Positions 28,987 to 37,643 are shown, numbered from the stretch's first letter. The stretch: DNA of 64,000 nt from Oceanimonas baumannii (GCF_002245495.1 NZ_NQJF01000001.1:310001-374000); one strand, 5' to 3'. Notes: generated by a model from the sequence alone, not told the origin. Translations and numbers: made by a program.

Positions 28987-29017
28987 GTTCGGTGACGTAA
29001 GGTCATCAACAAGCAAT

Positions 29018-29094
29018 GGCTATGTAGCTCAGTTGGTTAGAGCACATCACTCATAATGATGGGGTCGCAGGTTCGAATCCCGCCATAGCCACCA
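29018..29094 (+). tRNA. tRNA-Met (CAT, elongator), first copy
   Basis: 77 nt with encoded CCA. Acceptor GGCTATG pairs with CATAGCC, anticodon loop CTCATAA gives CAT, and the T-loop is GGTTCGAATCC. It matches E. coli metT/metU (elongator) and not the initiator, since the first acceptor pair is matched. First gene of the six-tRNA operon. Confidence 0.97.
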
Positions 29095-29098
29095 TTGC

Positions 29099-29173
29099 TG
29101 GGGTATCGCCAAGCGGTAAGGCAGCGGGTTTTGATCTCGCCATTCCCAGGTTCGAATCCTGGTACCCCAGCCA
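29099..29173 (+). tRNA. tRNA-Gln (TTG), first copy
   Basis: 75 nt with encoded CCA. TGGGGTA/TACCCCA acceptor, anticodon loop TTTTGAT gives TTG. Four bases after the preceding tRNA-Met. Confidence 0.97.
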
Positions 29174-29221
29174 TTTTTAAAAGTGGCTGATATAAATTTT
29201 TTTGTTATCATCCATTTCTGT

Positions 29222-29296
29222 TGGGGTATCGCCAAGCGGTAAGGCAGCGGGTTTTGATCTCGCCATTCCCAGGTTCGAATCCTGGTACCCCAGCCA
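29222..29296 (+). tRNA. tRNA-Gln (TTG), second copy
   Basis: Sequence identical to the copy at 29099-29173, as far as I can read; a 48-base AT-rich spacer separates them. Confidence 0.97.
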
Positions 29297-29351
29297 TTTT
29301 ACAAAGACACATATTTGTGTCAGAACATTGAGGCGACTCAATGCTTTATGT

Positions 29352-29428
29352 GGCTATGTAGCTCAGTTGGTTAGAGCACATCACTCATAATGATGGGGTC
29401 GCAGGTTCGAATCCCGCCATAGCCACCA
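29352..29428 (+). tRNA. tRNA-Met (CAT, elongator), second copy
   Basis: Sequence identical to the copy at 29018-29094, suggesting duplication or ongoing gene conversion within the operon. Confidence 0.97.
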
Positions 29429-29434
29429 CTCTTA

Positions 29435-29519
29435 GCGGGAGTGGCGAAATTGGTAGACGCACCAGATTTAGGTTCTGGCGCCGCAAGGTGTGCGAGTTCA
29501 AGTCTCGCCTCCCGCACCA
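29435..29519 (+). tRNA. tRNA-Leu (TAG)
   Basis: 85 nt class II tRNA with a long variable arm and encoded CCA. Acceptor GCGGGAG/CTCCCGC, anticodon loop ATTTAGG gives TAG. Corresponds to E. coli leuW, which is also in the metT-glnX operon. Confidence 0.96.
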
Positions 29520-29529
29520 TTTAAAAAAT

Positions 29530-29604
29530 TGGGGTATCGCCAAGCGGTAAGGCAGCGGGTTTTGATCTCGCCATTCCCAGGTTCGAATCCTGGTACCCCA
29601 GCCA
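29530..29604 (+). tRNA. tRNA-Gln (TTG), third copy
   Basis: Same sequence as the other two Gln genes. It is the last intact tRNA of the operon; directly after its CCA begins the tandem terminator/tRNA-fragment array. Confidence 0.97.
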
Positions 29605-29880
29605 TCTATCTAAAAGCCGGCCTTTGTGCCGGTTTTTTTGATCTCGGCATCATGCCCAGGTTCGAATCCTGGCACTCACAACCATCTATCTAAAAGCCGG
29701 CCTTTGTGCCGGTTTTTTTGATCTCGGCCTCATGCCCAGGTTCGAATCCTGGTACCCCAGCCATCTATCTAAAAGCCGGCCTTTGTGCCGGTTTTTTTGA
29801 TCTCGGCCTCATGCCCAGGTTCGAACCCTGGCACTCACAACCATCTATCGAAAGCCGGCCTTTGTGCCGGTTTTTTGCTT
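29605..29880 (+). repeat. Tandem array of terminator hairpin plus tRNA-Gln 3' fragment (three units and a partial fourth)
   Basis: Units at 29605-29684 (80 bp), 29685-29763 (79 bp) and 29764-29843 (80 bp), with a fourth terminator at 29844-29880. Each unit begins TCTATCTAAAAGCCGGC, forms the hairpin AAAAGCCGGC-CTTTGT-GCCGGTTTTTTT, and then continues from the T-run into a tRNA-Gln-like 3' part: GATCTCG, a short altered stretch, and the T-arm CCCAGGTTCGAATCCTGG. Unit 2 keeps the authentic end TACCCCAGCCA; units 1 and 3 end CACTCACAACCA. The junction is GGTTTT, shared by the terminator and the tRNA anticodon loop. Differences between units are few, so the duplications are recent or homogenised. 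Confidence 0.92.
29611..29640 (+). terminator. First of four near-identical terminators after the tRNA operon
   Basis: AAAAGCCGGC-CTTTGT-GCCGGTTTTTTT, 7 bases after the last intact tRNA. Copies recur near 29691-29720, 29770-29799 and 29850-29877. Confidence 0.9.
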
Positions 29881-29949
29881 TCAGAGTCTCGGAAAATGCA
29901 AAGATACGGTAAGTTTGCGATGAACTCAGCGAATCCCAACAATCAAGCT

Positions 29950-30025
29950 CAAAAGAGGGCATCACTCCCGCAGAGGCAGGAGTCCAGTGCAGGTCGCCAT
30001 GGTTCTCCGGCTTCGCGGAGATGAC
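29950..30025. repeat. Two REP-like palindromes between the tRNA array and ubiF
   Basis: CATCACTCCCGC-AGAG-GCAGGAGTCCAGTG and CCATGGTTCTCCGGCTTCGCGGAGATGACC. The second resembles the palindrome at 40227-40268 after leuS. The rest of the 29881-30052 gap shows no gene. Confidence 0.5.
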
Positions 30026-30052
30026 CACATATAAACAAGGCCACTATCTGGC

Positions 30053-31222
30053 CTACAGCCCCATGGCGTATTTCATTACCTGTTTTTTCAGCGGGCCACT
30101 GTGCTCAGCAGCCTTAAGGCCAAGATTACGCAGCAGCCTGAGCGGCGGCAATTCATTGCTGAAGGCCTGATAAAATACATCCATGGCTCCCTGCATCAGC
30201 AGGTTGTCAGGCCTACGCTGGCGTTCAAAGCGCCTGAGCATATCGGGAGCGGCGATGTCTTCACCCTGCTCCACCGCCTGATGAACAAGCTCACTGATGG
30301 CTGCAACATCCTTGAATCCGAGGTTAACCCCCTGCCCTGCCAGCGGGTTAATGGTGTGCGCGGCATCCCCCAGCAACACCACACAGCCTTTTACATACTG
30401 ATTGGCATGACGCCGGCGCAGGGGAAAGTGGCCCTTGCCAAGCACGGTCACCGGCCCAAGGCGCGGCGGAAAATGCGCCGCCACTGCGGCATTCAGCTCC
30501 TGGTTGCTCATGGCCGCCAGCTGCGCAATACGCGCCTGGCTGTCGTACCAGACCAGCGATGCCCTGCCATTACCCAGCGGCAGCAGAGCTCGGGGGCCTG
30601 ATGAGCAAAATTGCTGCCAGGTAATGTCCTGCTCCAGCTGCTCTCCCTGTACGCTAATCAGCATACATTGCTGATCATAGTCCCATGCGGTGACGCCAAT
30701 CCCGGCCATCTGCCGTACCCGGGATTCTGCACCGTCGCAGGCCAGCACTAACCTTGCCTGCAACTGAGAACCATCTCCCAGCGTAAGCAGTGCGCCTTTC
30801 GCGTTTTGTTCAAGCCTGTCCAGCATCTGCGGACAGTCGATGGTCACGTTATGCCACAACGCCAGCACCTGCCACAGACCAAGCTGAATAATGCGGTTTT
30901 CCACCATGTAGCCCAGATACTCACAGTCCAGTTCGTCGGCACTGAAGCGGGTGGCAAAGCCCTGCCACTCGCTGGCTTCCAGCCGCTGATAGGACCAGGC
31001 ACGCATCTGCATGATGGCGTCCCAGGCTCCGGCCTGCTGCAGAAGTCGCACCGACGCGGCACTGATGGAGGAAATACGCAGGTCATGGAGTTGCTCGGGT
31101 GAAAACTCAGCAGGCTGCCGGCTTTCCAGCACTCGGATAGTCAACCCGGCAGGGGCCAGCATGGCTGCCGCCAATGCTCCCACCATACCACCACCCACGA
31201 TAGCAATATCACACTCTTGCAT
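30053..31222 (-). CDS. ubiF: 3-demethoxyubiquinol 3-hydroxylase UbiF-type FAD monooxygenase
   Basis: 389 residues from ATG 31222 (E. coli UbiF 391). Flavoprotein hydroxylase of ubiquinone synthesis. FAD-binding GxGxxG: DIAIVGGGMVGALAAAML; DG motif LACDGAESRVRQ; second FAD motif VVLLGDAAHTINPLAGQG. The divergent position next to miaB and beside the metT-type tRNA operon is the E. coli arrangement, which favours UbiF over the related UbiH and UbiI. A longer frame to 31411 would overlap the miaB start and is rejected. Confidence 0.93.
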   Translation of the reverse strand: MQECDIAIVGGGMVGALAAAMLAPAGLTIRVLESRQPAEFSPEQLHDLRISSISAASVRLLQQAGAWDAIMQMRAWSYQRLEASEWQGFATRFSADELDCEYLGYMVENRIIQLGLWQVLALWHNVTIDCPQMLDRLEQNAKGALLTLGDGSQLQARLVLACDGAESRVRQMAGIGVTAWDYDQQCMLISVQGEQLEQDITWQQFCSSGPRALLPLGNGRASLVWYDSQARIAQLAAMSNQELNAAVAAHFPPRLGPVTVLGKGHFPLRRRHANQYVKGCVVLLGDAAHTINPLAGQGVNLGFKDVAAISELVHQAVEQGEDIAAPDMLRRFERQRRPDNLLMQGAMDVFYQAFSNELPPLRLLRNLGLKAAEHSGPLKKQVMKYAMGL

Positions 31223-31393
31223 TATCCAACCTCCGGATTTTTCGGCCATTCTACCCCAATTCCCCTTCTTTCGCCGGGGACAATTCGCATATTCCTCCCG
31301 GCTTTGTGGCTGGATATTATCTGGCCACTCAAGGGAGAAAAGAGTAGAATGCGCGGTCCAAAATGCACGACCCATAGCACTAACTAGAGCGCC

Positions 31394-32824
31394 ATGAGCA
31401 AAAAACTTCATATCAAAACCTGGGGCTGTCAGATGAACGAATACGATTCATCCAAGATGGCCGATCTGCTGGATGCCAGCCACGGCTACCAGCTTACCGA
31501 AGAAGCAGATCAAGCCGATGTACTGTTGCTTAACACCTGCTCCATTCGCGAGAAGGCCCAGGAGAAGGTCTTTCATCAGCTCGGGCGCTGGCGTCCGCTT
31601 AAAGAAGCCAACCCCAAGCTGGTGATTGGCGTGGGTGGCTGTGTGGCCTCTCAGGAAGGGGACGCCATTCGCGCCCGCGCACCTTTTGTGGACATTGTAT
31701 TCGGCCCGCAAACCCTGCACCGGCTGCCAACCATGATCAAATCCGTGCTGGAAGGACGCGGTGCCCAAGTGGATGTCGAGTTTCCCGAAATCGAAAAGTT
31801 CGACAATCTGCCCGAGCCCAAAGCTGAAGGCGCAACTGCCTTTGTCTCCATCATGGAAGGCTGTTCCAAATATTGCTCCTTCTGCGTGGTGCCTTATACC
31901 CGCGGCGAGGAAGTCAGCCGCCCGCTGGACGATGTTCTCTATGAAATTGCCCAGCTTGCCGAACAGGGTGTACGGGAAGTCAACCTGCTCGGCCAGAACG
32001 TGAACGCCTACCGGGGCGACACCTTTGATGGTGAAATCTGCACTTTTGCCGAACTGCTGCGGCTGGTCGCCGCCATCGACGGTATCGACCGTATCCGCTA
32101 CACCACCAGCCATCCCATTGAGTTCACCGACGACATTATCGAGGTGTACAAGGACACCCCGGAGGTGGTCAGCTTCCTGCATCTGCCGGTGCAAAGTGGT
32201 TCGGATCGCATTCTTACCCTGATGAAGCGCCCGCACACTGCCCTTGAGTACAAGTCCAAGATCCGCCGGCTGCGGGCTGCTCGCCCCGATATCACCATCA
32301 GCTCCGACTTTATTGTGGGCTTCCCCGGTGAAGAGGCAGACGACTTTGAAAAGACCATGAAACTCATTGAGGACGTGGGCTTTGATATGAGCTTCAGCTT
32401 TATTTACAGCCCGCGCCCCGGTACCCCGGCCGCCGATCTGCCCGATGATATCTCGATGGATGAGAAAAAAGAGCGGCTGTATCGCTTGCAGAGCACCATT
32501 AATAACCAGGCTCAGCTGATCAGCCGGCAGATGCTCGGCTCCACCCAGCGTATCCTGGTAGAAGGCCCGTCCAAGCTGAACCCCATGGAACTGCGTGGCC
32601 GCACCGAAAACAACCGGGTGGTAAACTTTGAAGGCCCGCACAGCCTGATTGGCGGCTTTGCTGATGTGGAGATCACCGAAGTGATGCCTCACAGCCTGCG
32701 GGGTAAATTCCTGCACGGTGAAGACGGCATGGATCTGCGAACCCAAGTGTCTCCCCAGAGCATTCTGGCCCGCCGTCCCGATGGCGTGCCCGACAACACC
32801 GGTGTGGCAACCTTCACCCCTTAA
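31394..32824 (+). CDS. miaB: tRNA-2-methylthio-N6-dimethylallyladenosine synthase MiaB
   Basis: Radical-SAM methylthiotransferase acting on i6A37 of tRNAs. 476 residues. The N-terminal UPF0004 domain has the three auxiliary-cluster Cys residues ([31 protein letters not shown]). The radical-SAM CxxxCxxC is in [18 protein letters not shown], with a C-terminal TRAM domain. Divergent from ubiF. Downstream lies a 214-base gap with unusual hairpins before phoL. Confidence 0.97.
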   Translation: MSKKLHIKTWGCQMNEYDSSKMADLLDASHGYQLTEEADQADVLLLNTCSIREKAQEKVFHQLGRWRPLKEANPKLVIGVGGCVASQEGDAIRARAPFVDIVFGPQTLHRLPTMIKSVLEGRGAQVDVEFPEIEKFDNLPEPKAEGATAFVSIMEGCSKYCSFCVVPYTRGEEVSRPLDDVLYEIAQLAEQGVREVNLLGQNVNAYRGDTFDGEICTFAELLRLVAAIDGIDRIRYTTSHPIEFTDDIIEVYKDTPEVVSFLHLPVQSGSDRILTLMKRPHTALEYKSKIRRLRAARPDITISSDFIVGFPGEEADDFEKTMKLIEDVGFDMSFSFIYSPRPGTPAADLPDDISMDEKKERLYRLQSTINNQAQLISRQMLGSTQRILVEGPSKLNPMELRGRTENNRVVNFEGPHSLIGGFADVEITEVMPHSLRGKFLHGEDGMDLRTQVSPQSILARRPDGVPDNTGVATFTP

Positions 32825-32857
32825 CAGCAGCCGTAAGCTATCGGCTTAAGCGGTAAG
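32825..32857 (-). repeat. Degenerate heptamer array, reverse orientation
   Basis: Starts one base after the miaB stop. The complement reads GCTTAAG, CCGATA, GCTTACG, GCTGCTG. It faces the forward array at 32994-33021 across about 135 bp. Confidence 0.55.
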
Positions 32858-32875
32858 GCAGACAGTATTGACTGC

Positions 32876-32941
32876 CATCACCGGGCTTTGTCCAGACCAT
32901 ATCATCATATTCAGTTATGATGATGGACAAACCCGGTGATG
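32876..32941. repeat. Long interrupted hairpin between miaB and phoL
   Basis: Outer stem CATCACCGGG-c-TTTGTCCA (32876-32894) with TGGACAAACCCGGTGATG (32924-32941), 18 pairs with one bulged base. Inner stem ATCATCATA/TATGATGA with loop TTCAGT, and an unpaired GACCAT on the left side. About 26 pairs in all; no coding capacity. Confidence 0.8.
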
Positions 32942-32959
32942 TCATCAGACTACCGATAG

Positions 32960-32985
32960 CACTCCAGCAGGAGTGTGTTTGTTTT
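32960..32985 (+). terminator. Possible miaB terminator
   Basis: CACTCC-AGCA-GGAGTG followed by TGTTTGTTTT: short stem and T-rich tail, 136 bases after the miaB stop. Confidence 0.55.
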
Positions 32986-32993
32986 AGCGTCAA

Positions 32994-33021
32994 GCTTACG
33001 GCTTACAGCTTAGAGCTTTTT
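32994..33021 (+). repeat. Degenerate heptamer array upstream of phoL
   Basis: GCTTACG, GCTTACA, GCTTAGA, GCTTTTT: four exact 7-base steps ending 8 bases before the phoL ribosome site. Confidence 0.75.
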
Positions 33022-33038
33022 TGGCAACAGGAGTTACC

Positions 33039-34091
33039 TTGACAGCCAACGTCACTCATCTGGATCTTGAACTGCAACCCGCCGACGGCCAACGCCTGGC
33101 CAGCCTGTGCGGCCCCTTTGACGACAACGTCAAACAGCTGGAACGTCGTCTGGGGGTGGAAATCAATCACCGTGATGAGCATTTTCAGATTGTCGGCCCG
33201 GAACGTCTGGCCCGGGTAGCCAACGACATCATCACCCGCCTCTATGTGGAAACCCAGTCGATCAAGGGACAGCCTGTGCCCGATATTACGCCGGAGCACA
33301 TTCATCTGGCCATCAAGGAAAGCCAGGTACTGGAACAGGACGACGAGGAAGAAGCCAGCAGCGGCTATCGCTACGGCAAGGAAGTGGTGATCAAGACCAA
33401 GCGGGGTCTGATAAAGCCCCGCAGCCCGAATCAGGCGCACTATGTGGCCCATATTCTCAGCCACGACATCACCTTTGGTATTGGCCCGGCCGGTACCGGT
33501 AAAACCTACCTGGCGGTGGCGGCGGCGGTCGACGCGCTGGAGCGTCAGGAAATACGCCGCATTCTGCTCACCCGCCCGGCAGTGGAAGCGGGCGAAAAGC
33601 TCGGTTTTCTGCCCGGTGACCTGAGCCAGAAGGTGGATCCTTATCTGCGTCCGCTTTACGACGCCCTGTTTGAAATGCTGGGCTTTGAGCGGGTGGAGAA
33701 GCTGATTGAGCGCAATGTGATTGAAGTGGCCCCGCTGGCCTATATGCGTGGCCGCACCCTGAATGACGCCTTTGTGATCCTGGATGAAAGCCAGAACACC
33801 ACGGTGGAGCAGATGAAAATGTTCCTTACCCGTATCGGCTTTAATTCCAAGGCCGTGATCACCGGCGATATCACTCAGATTGACCTGCCACGCAATGCAC
33901 GCTCCGGTCTGCGCCATGCCATTGAGGTACTGAGCGGCGTCGAAGGACTGTCGTTTAACTTCTTCCGTGCCGAAGACGTGGTCCGTCACCCGGTAGTGGC
34001 CCGCATTGTACGTGCCTATGAGGCCTTTGATGACGCACAGAAACGTCAACAGGAGAGCAACAAGCCCCTCCATGGAGAGTCGCAATCATGA
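33039..34091 (+). CDS. phoL: PhoH-like ATPase PhoL (YbeZ)
   Basis: 350 residues from TTG 33039, preceded by CAGGAG at 6-7 bases; the next upstream TTG (33021) lies inside a repeat and has no site. PhoH fold with Walker [14 protein letters not shown] and Walker [11 protein letters not shown]. It is always encoded with ybeY and thought to act with it in rRNA processing and ribosome quality control. Stop overlaps the ybeY start (ATGA). First gene of phoL-ybeY-corC-lnt. Confidence 0.94.
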   Translation: MTANVTHLDLELQPADGQRLASLCGPFDDNVKQLERRLGVEINHRDEHFQIVGPERLARVANDIITRLYVETQSIKGQPVPDITPEHIHLAIKESQVLEQDDEEEASSGYRYGKEVVIKTKRGLIKPRSPNQAHYVAHILSHDITFGIGPAGTGKTYLAVAAAVDALERQEIRRILLTRPAVEAGEKLGFLPGDLSQKVDPYLRPLYDALFEMLGFERVEKLIERNVIEVAPLAYMRGRTLNDAFVILDESQNTTVEQMKMFLTRIGFNSKAVITGDITQIDLPRNARSGLRHAIEVLSGVEGLSFNFFRAEDVVRHPVVARIVRAYEAFDDAQKRQQESNKPLHGESQS

Positions 34092-34552
34092 CCCTGTGGC
34101 TGGATCTGCAAATCGCCTGTGATGAGGCCCCCGGCCTGCCGGCAGAACAGGATATTGAAACCTGGCTTGCCGCGGCCCTTGACGGTGAACGCGATGAAAC
34201 CGAAGTGACCGTACGCCTGGTGGATGAGGCCGAAAGCCAGGAGCTTAATCGGGACTACCGCGGCAAGGACAAACCCACCAACGTGCTGTCGTTTCCCTTT
34301 GAAGCGCCCCCCGGCGTGGAGCTGCCGCTACTTGGCGATCTGGTGATCTGTCGTCAGGTCGTGGAGCGGGAAGCAGCCGAGCAAAACAAGCCCTTGCAGT
34401 CCCATTGGGCCCATATGGTGGTACATGGTTGCTTGCATTTACTCGGGTTTGACCATATTAAGGATGATGAAGCCGACATCATGGAAGCCAGAGAGATCCG
34501 TATTCTGGCCCGGCTGGGCATGGATAACCCCTATCAAGACGACGAAGGTTAA
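34088..34552 (+). CDS. ybeY: Endoribonuclease / rRNA maturation factor YbeY
   Basis: 154 residues. The metal-binding motif [11 protein letters not shown] (H-x3-H-x5-H) near residues 112-122 coordinates zinc. YbeY acts in 16S rRNA 3' end maturation and 70S quality control. It overlaps phoL by 4 bases and precedes corC by 3 bases. Confidence 0.97.
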   Translation: MTLWLDLQIACDEAPGLPAEQDIETWLAAALDGERDETEVTVRLVDEAESQELNRDYRGKDKPTNVLSFPFEAPPGVELPLLGDLVICRQVVEREAAEQNKPLQSHWAHMVVHGCLHLLGFDHIKDDEADIMEAREIRILARLGMDNPYQDDEG

Positions 34553-34555
34553 CAA

Positions 34556-35437
34556 GTGAGCGACGACAATTCACACTCAGACAACGGTTCGTCCGCAAAG
34601 AAAAACTGGCTTGAACGACTGGGCCAGATGTTTCAGGGCGAACCGAAGAACCGGGAAGAACTGGTTGAAGTGATCATGGACGCAGGTGAACGGGATCTTA
34701 TCGATCAGGACACCAAAGACATGATTGAAGGCGTACTGGAAGTCAGCGAGCTCAGGGTTCGTGACATTATGATACCCCGCTCCCAGATGGTAACGGTGGA
34801 GAAGTCCCAACCGGTTTCCAGCTTCCTGCCCATGATTATCGAATCGACGCATTCCCGCTTTCCGGTGGTGAATGAAGACAAGGATCATATCGAAGGCATT
34901 CTGCTGGCCAAGGATCTGCTGCCTTACGGCTTTGGCCTGACCGCAGAAGACTTTTCCATCGATAAGATATTACGCCCGGCGGTCGTGGTGCCCGAGAGCA
35001 AGCGCCTCGACAAACTGCTGAAGGAATTTCGCGAAGAACGCTATCACATGGCCATTGTGGTGGATGAGTTCGGCGGTGTTTCCGGCCTGGTCACCATTGA
35101 GGATATTCTCGAGCTTATTGTCGGCGATATTGAAGATGAGTTCGACGCTGAAGAAAGCGCCGAAATCCGTCAGATCAGCAAACGGGTGTTCTCGGTCGCG
35201 GCGCTCACCGACATTGAAGACTTCAACGATTTCTTCAATACCGATTTCAGCGACGAAGAAGCCGACACCGTGGGGGGCCTGGTCATGCATGCCTTTGGTC
35301 ACCTGCCCGGCAAGGGCGAACAGCTGGAACTGGGTGGGTTTGTATTCAAGGTCGCTCATGCCGACCGTCGACGTCTGCTGCAATTACAGGTTAAGATACC
35401 GGACAATCAGGAAACCTCCTCTTCGGAACCGGTATAA
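34556..35437 (+). CDS. corC: CorC/HlyC family CBS-domain protein (magnesium/cobalt homeostasis)
   Basis: 293 residues from GTG 34556. Two CBS domains (about 70-190: [14 protein letters not shown], then [16 protein letters not shown]) and a C-terminal CorC_HlyC transporter-associated domain. It lacks the membrane DUF21 domain, so it is soluble like E. coli YbeX/CorC. E. coli ybeX is now linked to ribosome metabolism as well as Mg2+ efflux, consistent with co-expression with ybeY. Confidence 0.94.
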   Translation: MSDDNSHSDNGSSAKKNWLERLGQMFQGEPKNREELVEVIMDAGERDLIDQDTKDMIEGVLEVSELRVRDIMIPRSQMVTVEKSQPVSSFLPMIIESTHSRFPVVNEDKDHIEGILLAKDLLPYGFGLTAEDFSIDKILRPAVVVPESKRLDKLLKEFREERYHMAIVVDEFGGVSGLVTIEDILELIVGDIEDEFDAEESAEIRQISKRVFSVAALTDIEDFNDFFNTDFSDEEADTVGGLVMHAFGHLPGKGEQLELGGFVFKVAHADRRRLLQLQVKIPDNQETSSSEPV

Positions 35438-36955
35438 GTGCTTAAACTGCTGCCAATATTCGGGGCCCTGCTTTGCGGGGCCCTTGGCGTTCTGGCCTTC
35501 AGCCCCTTTGACTTCTGGCCTCTGGCCCTGGTGTCACTGACCGGCCTGTTCGCCCTGACGCATCACTGTTCGCCCGCCAGCGCGGCCCGTCGTGGTTTTG
35601 TCTGGAGTCTGGGTCTCTATCTGCCCGGCCTGTGGTGGATCCACAACAGCATGACGATATTCGGCGGCCTGCCGCTGCCGGTTGCCTTTGTGCTGGTGGC
35701 ATTACTCGCTGCCTATCTCAGTCTTTATACCTCGCTGGCACTCTGGCTGTCACACCGTCTGGTGGCCTCTCCCCGGGCCCGGCTGTTGTGGGTACTGCCG
35801 GTATTGCTGATTGCTGCCGACTGGCTGCGGGGTTGGGTGCTCACCGGCTTTCCCTGGTTGTGGTTTGGCTATTCTCAGCTCGATGGCCCGCTGGCGGGCC
35901 TGGCACCGGTGTTTGGGGTGCAGGGGATCAGCTGGCTGCTAACCTTTACTGCTGCCGTACTGTGGTGGCTGGGGCGCGAACGGCGCTGGCGTGCAGCCCT
36001 CTTTGCCAGCCTGCTCTGGGTTCTCAGCGTGGCCAGCCAGCAACTGCAGTGGGTCTCCCCCACTCAGCTCTTACGGGTGGCACTGATACAGGGCAATATC
36101 GAACAGTCATTAAAATGGATTCCGGGCCAGCTGGAGCTGAGCCTGAAGCGTTACCTGGATCTGACCCGCCCGGCAGTAAATGCCGATGTGGTGATCTGGC
36201 CCGAGTCGGCGCTGCCAGCCTCGGAGCAGCAACTCGCCCCCTGGCTGAAACAGGTGGATCAGCTCATGTTTGAGCGAGGCCAGAGCCTGATTACCGGCCT
36301 GGTATCACGCCCCGAGGACGGCGAAGTTTATAACGCCGTCCTCGGTCTTGGCAGTGGCCAATACCAGACCGGCCAGAGCAACCGTTACTACAAGCAACAA
36401 CTGGTCCCCATCGGCGAGTTTGTACCCTTTGGTAATCTGCTGCGACCGCTGGCCCCCTTTTTTAACCTGCCCATGTCGTCTTTTTCCCGGGGTGAGGCCG
36501 GCCAGCCCGACCTGCACGCCGCCGGACAGAATATGAGTGTGGCCATCTGCTATGAAGTTGCTTTTCCCGGACTGGTACGCGACAACATGAAACCGGATAC
36601 CGACTTCCTGCTCACCGTCTCCAACGACACCTGGTTTGGCCGCTCCATTGGCCCCTGGCAACATCAGCAAATTGCCCGCATGCGCGCGCTGGAGCTGGGC
36701 AGGCCCATGATAAGGGCCACCAATAACGGCGTCACGCTGGTCACTGATGAAAAGGGCCGTATCAGCGCCAGCCTGCCACAATTTGAACAGGGGGTACTGA
36801 CCACGGAGGTCATTGGCATGAGTGGCCTGACCCCTTATGCCCGTTTTGGCAACGGCCCTTTGCTGGGGGTACTGGTCCTCAGTCTGCTGATCGCGCTGCG
36901 CTGCCGCCAGCCGGAAACCCGGCTGGCCATGGCACAACGACAACTATTTAAATAA
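35438..36955 (+). CDS. lnt: Apolipoprotein N-acyltransferase
   Basis: N-acylates the Cys of apolipoproteins, the last step before Lol sorting. 505 residues: six to seven N-terminal membrane segments, then a nitrilase-like domain. The catalytic triad is visible as Glu in IWPESALP, Lys in YYKQQLVPIGEFVPFG and Cys in AICYEVAFPG. GTG start directly follows the corC stop. Works on the same lipoprotein substrates as LolB, LptE and RlpA encoded in this window. Confidence 0.96.
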   Translation: MLKLLPIFGALLCGALGVLAFSPFDFWPLALVSLTGLFALTHHCSPASAARRGFVWSLGLYLPGLWWIHNSMTIFGGLPLPVAFVLVALLAAYLSLYTSLALWLSHRLVASPRARLLWVLPVLLIAADWLRGWVLTGFPWLWFGYSQLDGPLAGLAPVFGVQGISWLLTFTAAVLWWLGRERRWRAALFASLLWVLSVASQQLQWVSPTQLLRVALIQGNIEQSLKWIPGQLELSLKRYLDLTRPAVNADVVIWPESALPASEQQLAPWLKQVDQLMFERGQSLITGLVSRPEDGEVYNAVLGLGSGQYQTGQSNRYYKQQLVPIGEFVPFGNLLRPLAPFFNLPMSSFSRGEAGQPDLHAAGQNMSVAICYEVAFPGLVRDNMKPDTDFLLTVSNDTWFGRSIGPWQHQQIARMRALELGRPMIRATNNGVTLVTDEKGRISASLPQFEQGVLTTEVIGMSGLTPYARFGNGPLLGVLVLSLLIALRCRQPETRLAMAQRQLFK

Positions 36956-37041
36956 TCCGGTTCCGGCCCCCGGCCGGACTTTCCGGGCGGCAAGCCTGAC
37001 AACGCTCATCACCGCCACGGAAAGAAGTGGCTCGTCTCTGT

Positions 37042-37527
37042 TCAGGGCGTGAGCGGATGGCGAATAAAGGTATGGTGGTTACACTCCAGACAGGTGCTCA
37101 ACACCTCAGGGTGGGTAACTTCATGACGATGAGCACACAGGGCACAGTCGTAAAGACCGGGACCCACGACTTCGCCGGCCTGATATTCACCATGGTGAGC
37201 CAGATCTTCGCCCAGCTCCTGCCATTCCAGCTGACTTTTATCGGTCATTCCTGACAGCCAGCCCCATACGGTTTCACTGATACGCCGGTAAAACAGACTA
37301 TCTCTAAAACTGCCTTTTTCCTCGCCAAACGCAGCAAGATCCCGTTTTACGTATTCGGCAATCAGTGCCAGTTCATCCTTGGTCAGGTCGCCGGCGGCTT
37401 CCATATAAGCCTGGGTTTTTTCCACCGCCTCACGCAGCGTGGTGTTTTCAGCCATTTCCCACTGGCGCTGCAGCTCTTCTACAAAGGCGTCGTACCCTTT
37501 TTTATGCTTATCTTCTTTCTCGCTCAT
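37042..37527 (-). CDS. ybeL: Zinc-ribbon-containing protein, YbeL family (DUF1451)
   Basis: 161 residues: a charged helical N-terminal two thirds (KKGYDAFVEELQRQWEMAEN) and a C-terminal zinc ribbon with CALC ... CLEC (about residues 128-150) followed by HHTFIRH. The function is unknown. Encoded on the opposite strand between lnt and leuS, in the same neighbourhood as E. coli ybeL. Confidence 0.88.
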   Translation of the reverse strand: MSEKEDKHKKGYDAFVEELQRQWEMAENTTLREAVEKTQAYMEAAGDLTKDELALIAEYVKRDLAAFGEEKGSFRDSLFYRRISETVWGWLSGMTDKSQLEWQELGEDLAHHGEYQAGEVVGPGLYDCALCAHRHEVTHPEVLSTCLECNHHTFIRHPLTP

Positions 37528-37643
37528 GACAGTGTCCTCACAGTCAGTGCCGGGGCCGTGCTATTGTTGCCGGCTACCCCCTAAGGTATTCTATGCCGAT
37601 TTATCGCTGGTGTTACCACTCATTTACGGAGCCGGACGTCATA

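Noticed and set aside
29605-29880. CRISPR array
   Set aside because: Units are adjacent and nearly identical over their whole length, with no unique spacers and no cas genes; the content is terminator plus tRNA fragment.
29490-30028. Small ORFs with repeated peptides across the tRNA array
   Set aside because: They arise because the 80-bp DNA repeats lack stops in some frames; they cross tRNA genes and terminators.
31448-32746. 432-codon open frame antisense to miaB
   Set aside because: miaB is certain from its Cys motifs; the antisense frame is a by-product of GC-rich codon use.
33003-34085. 360-codon open frame antisense to phoL
   Set aside because: PhoL motifs on the plus strand are unequivocal; the shadow frame has no family features.
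37593-37643. Extended N-terminus or leader peptide of leuS
   Set aside because: The 17 extra codons do not align with LeuS and contain no run of Leu codons for attenuation.
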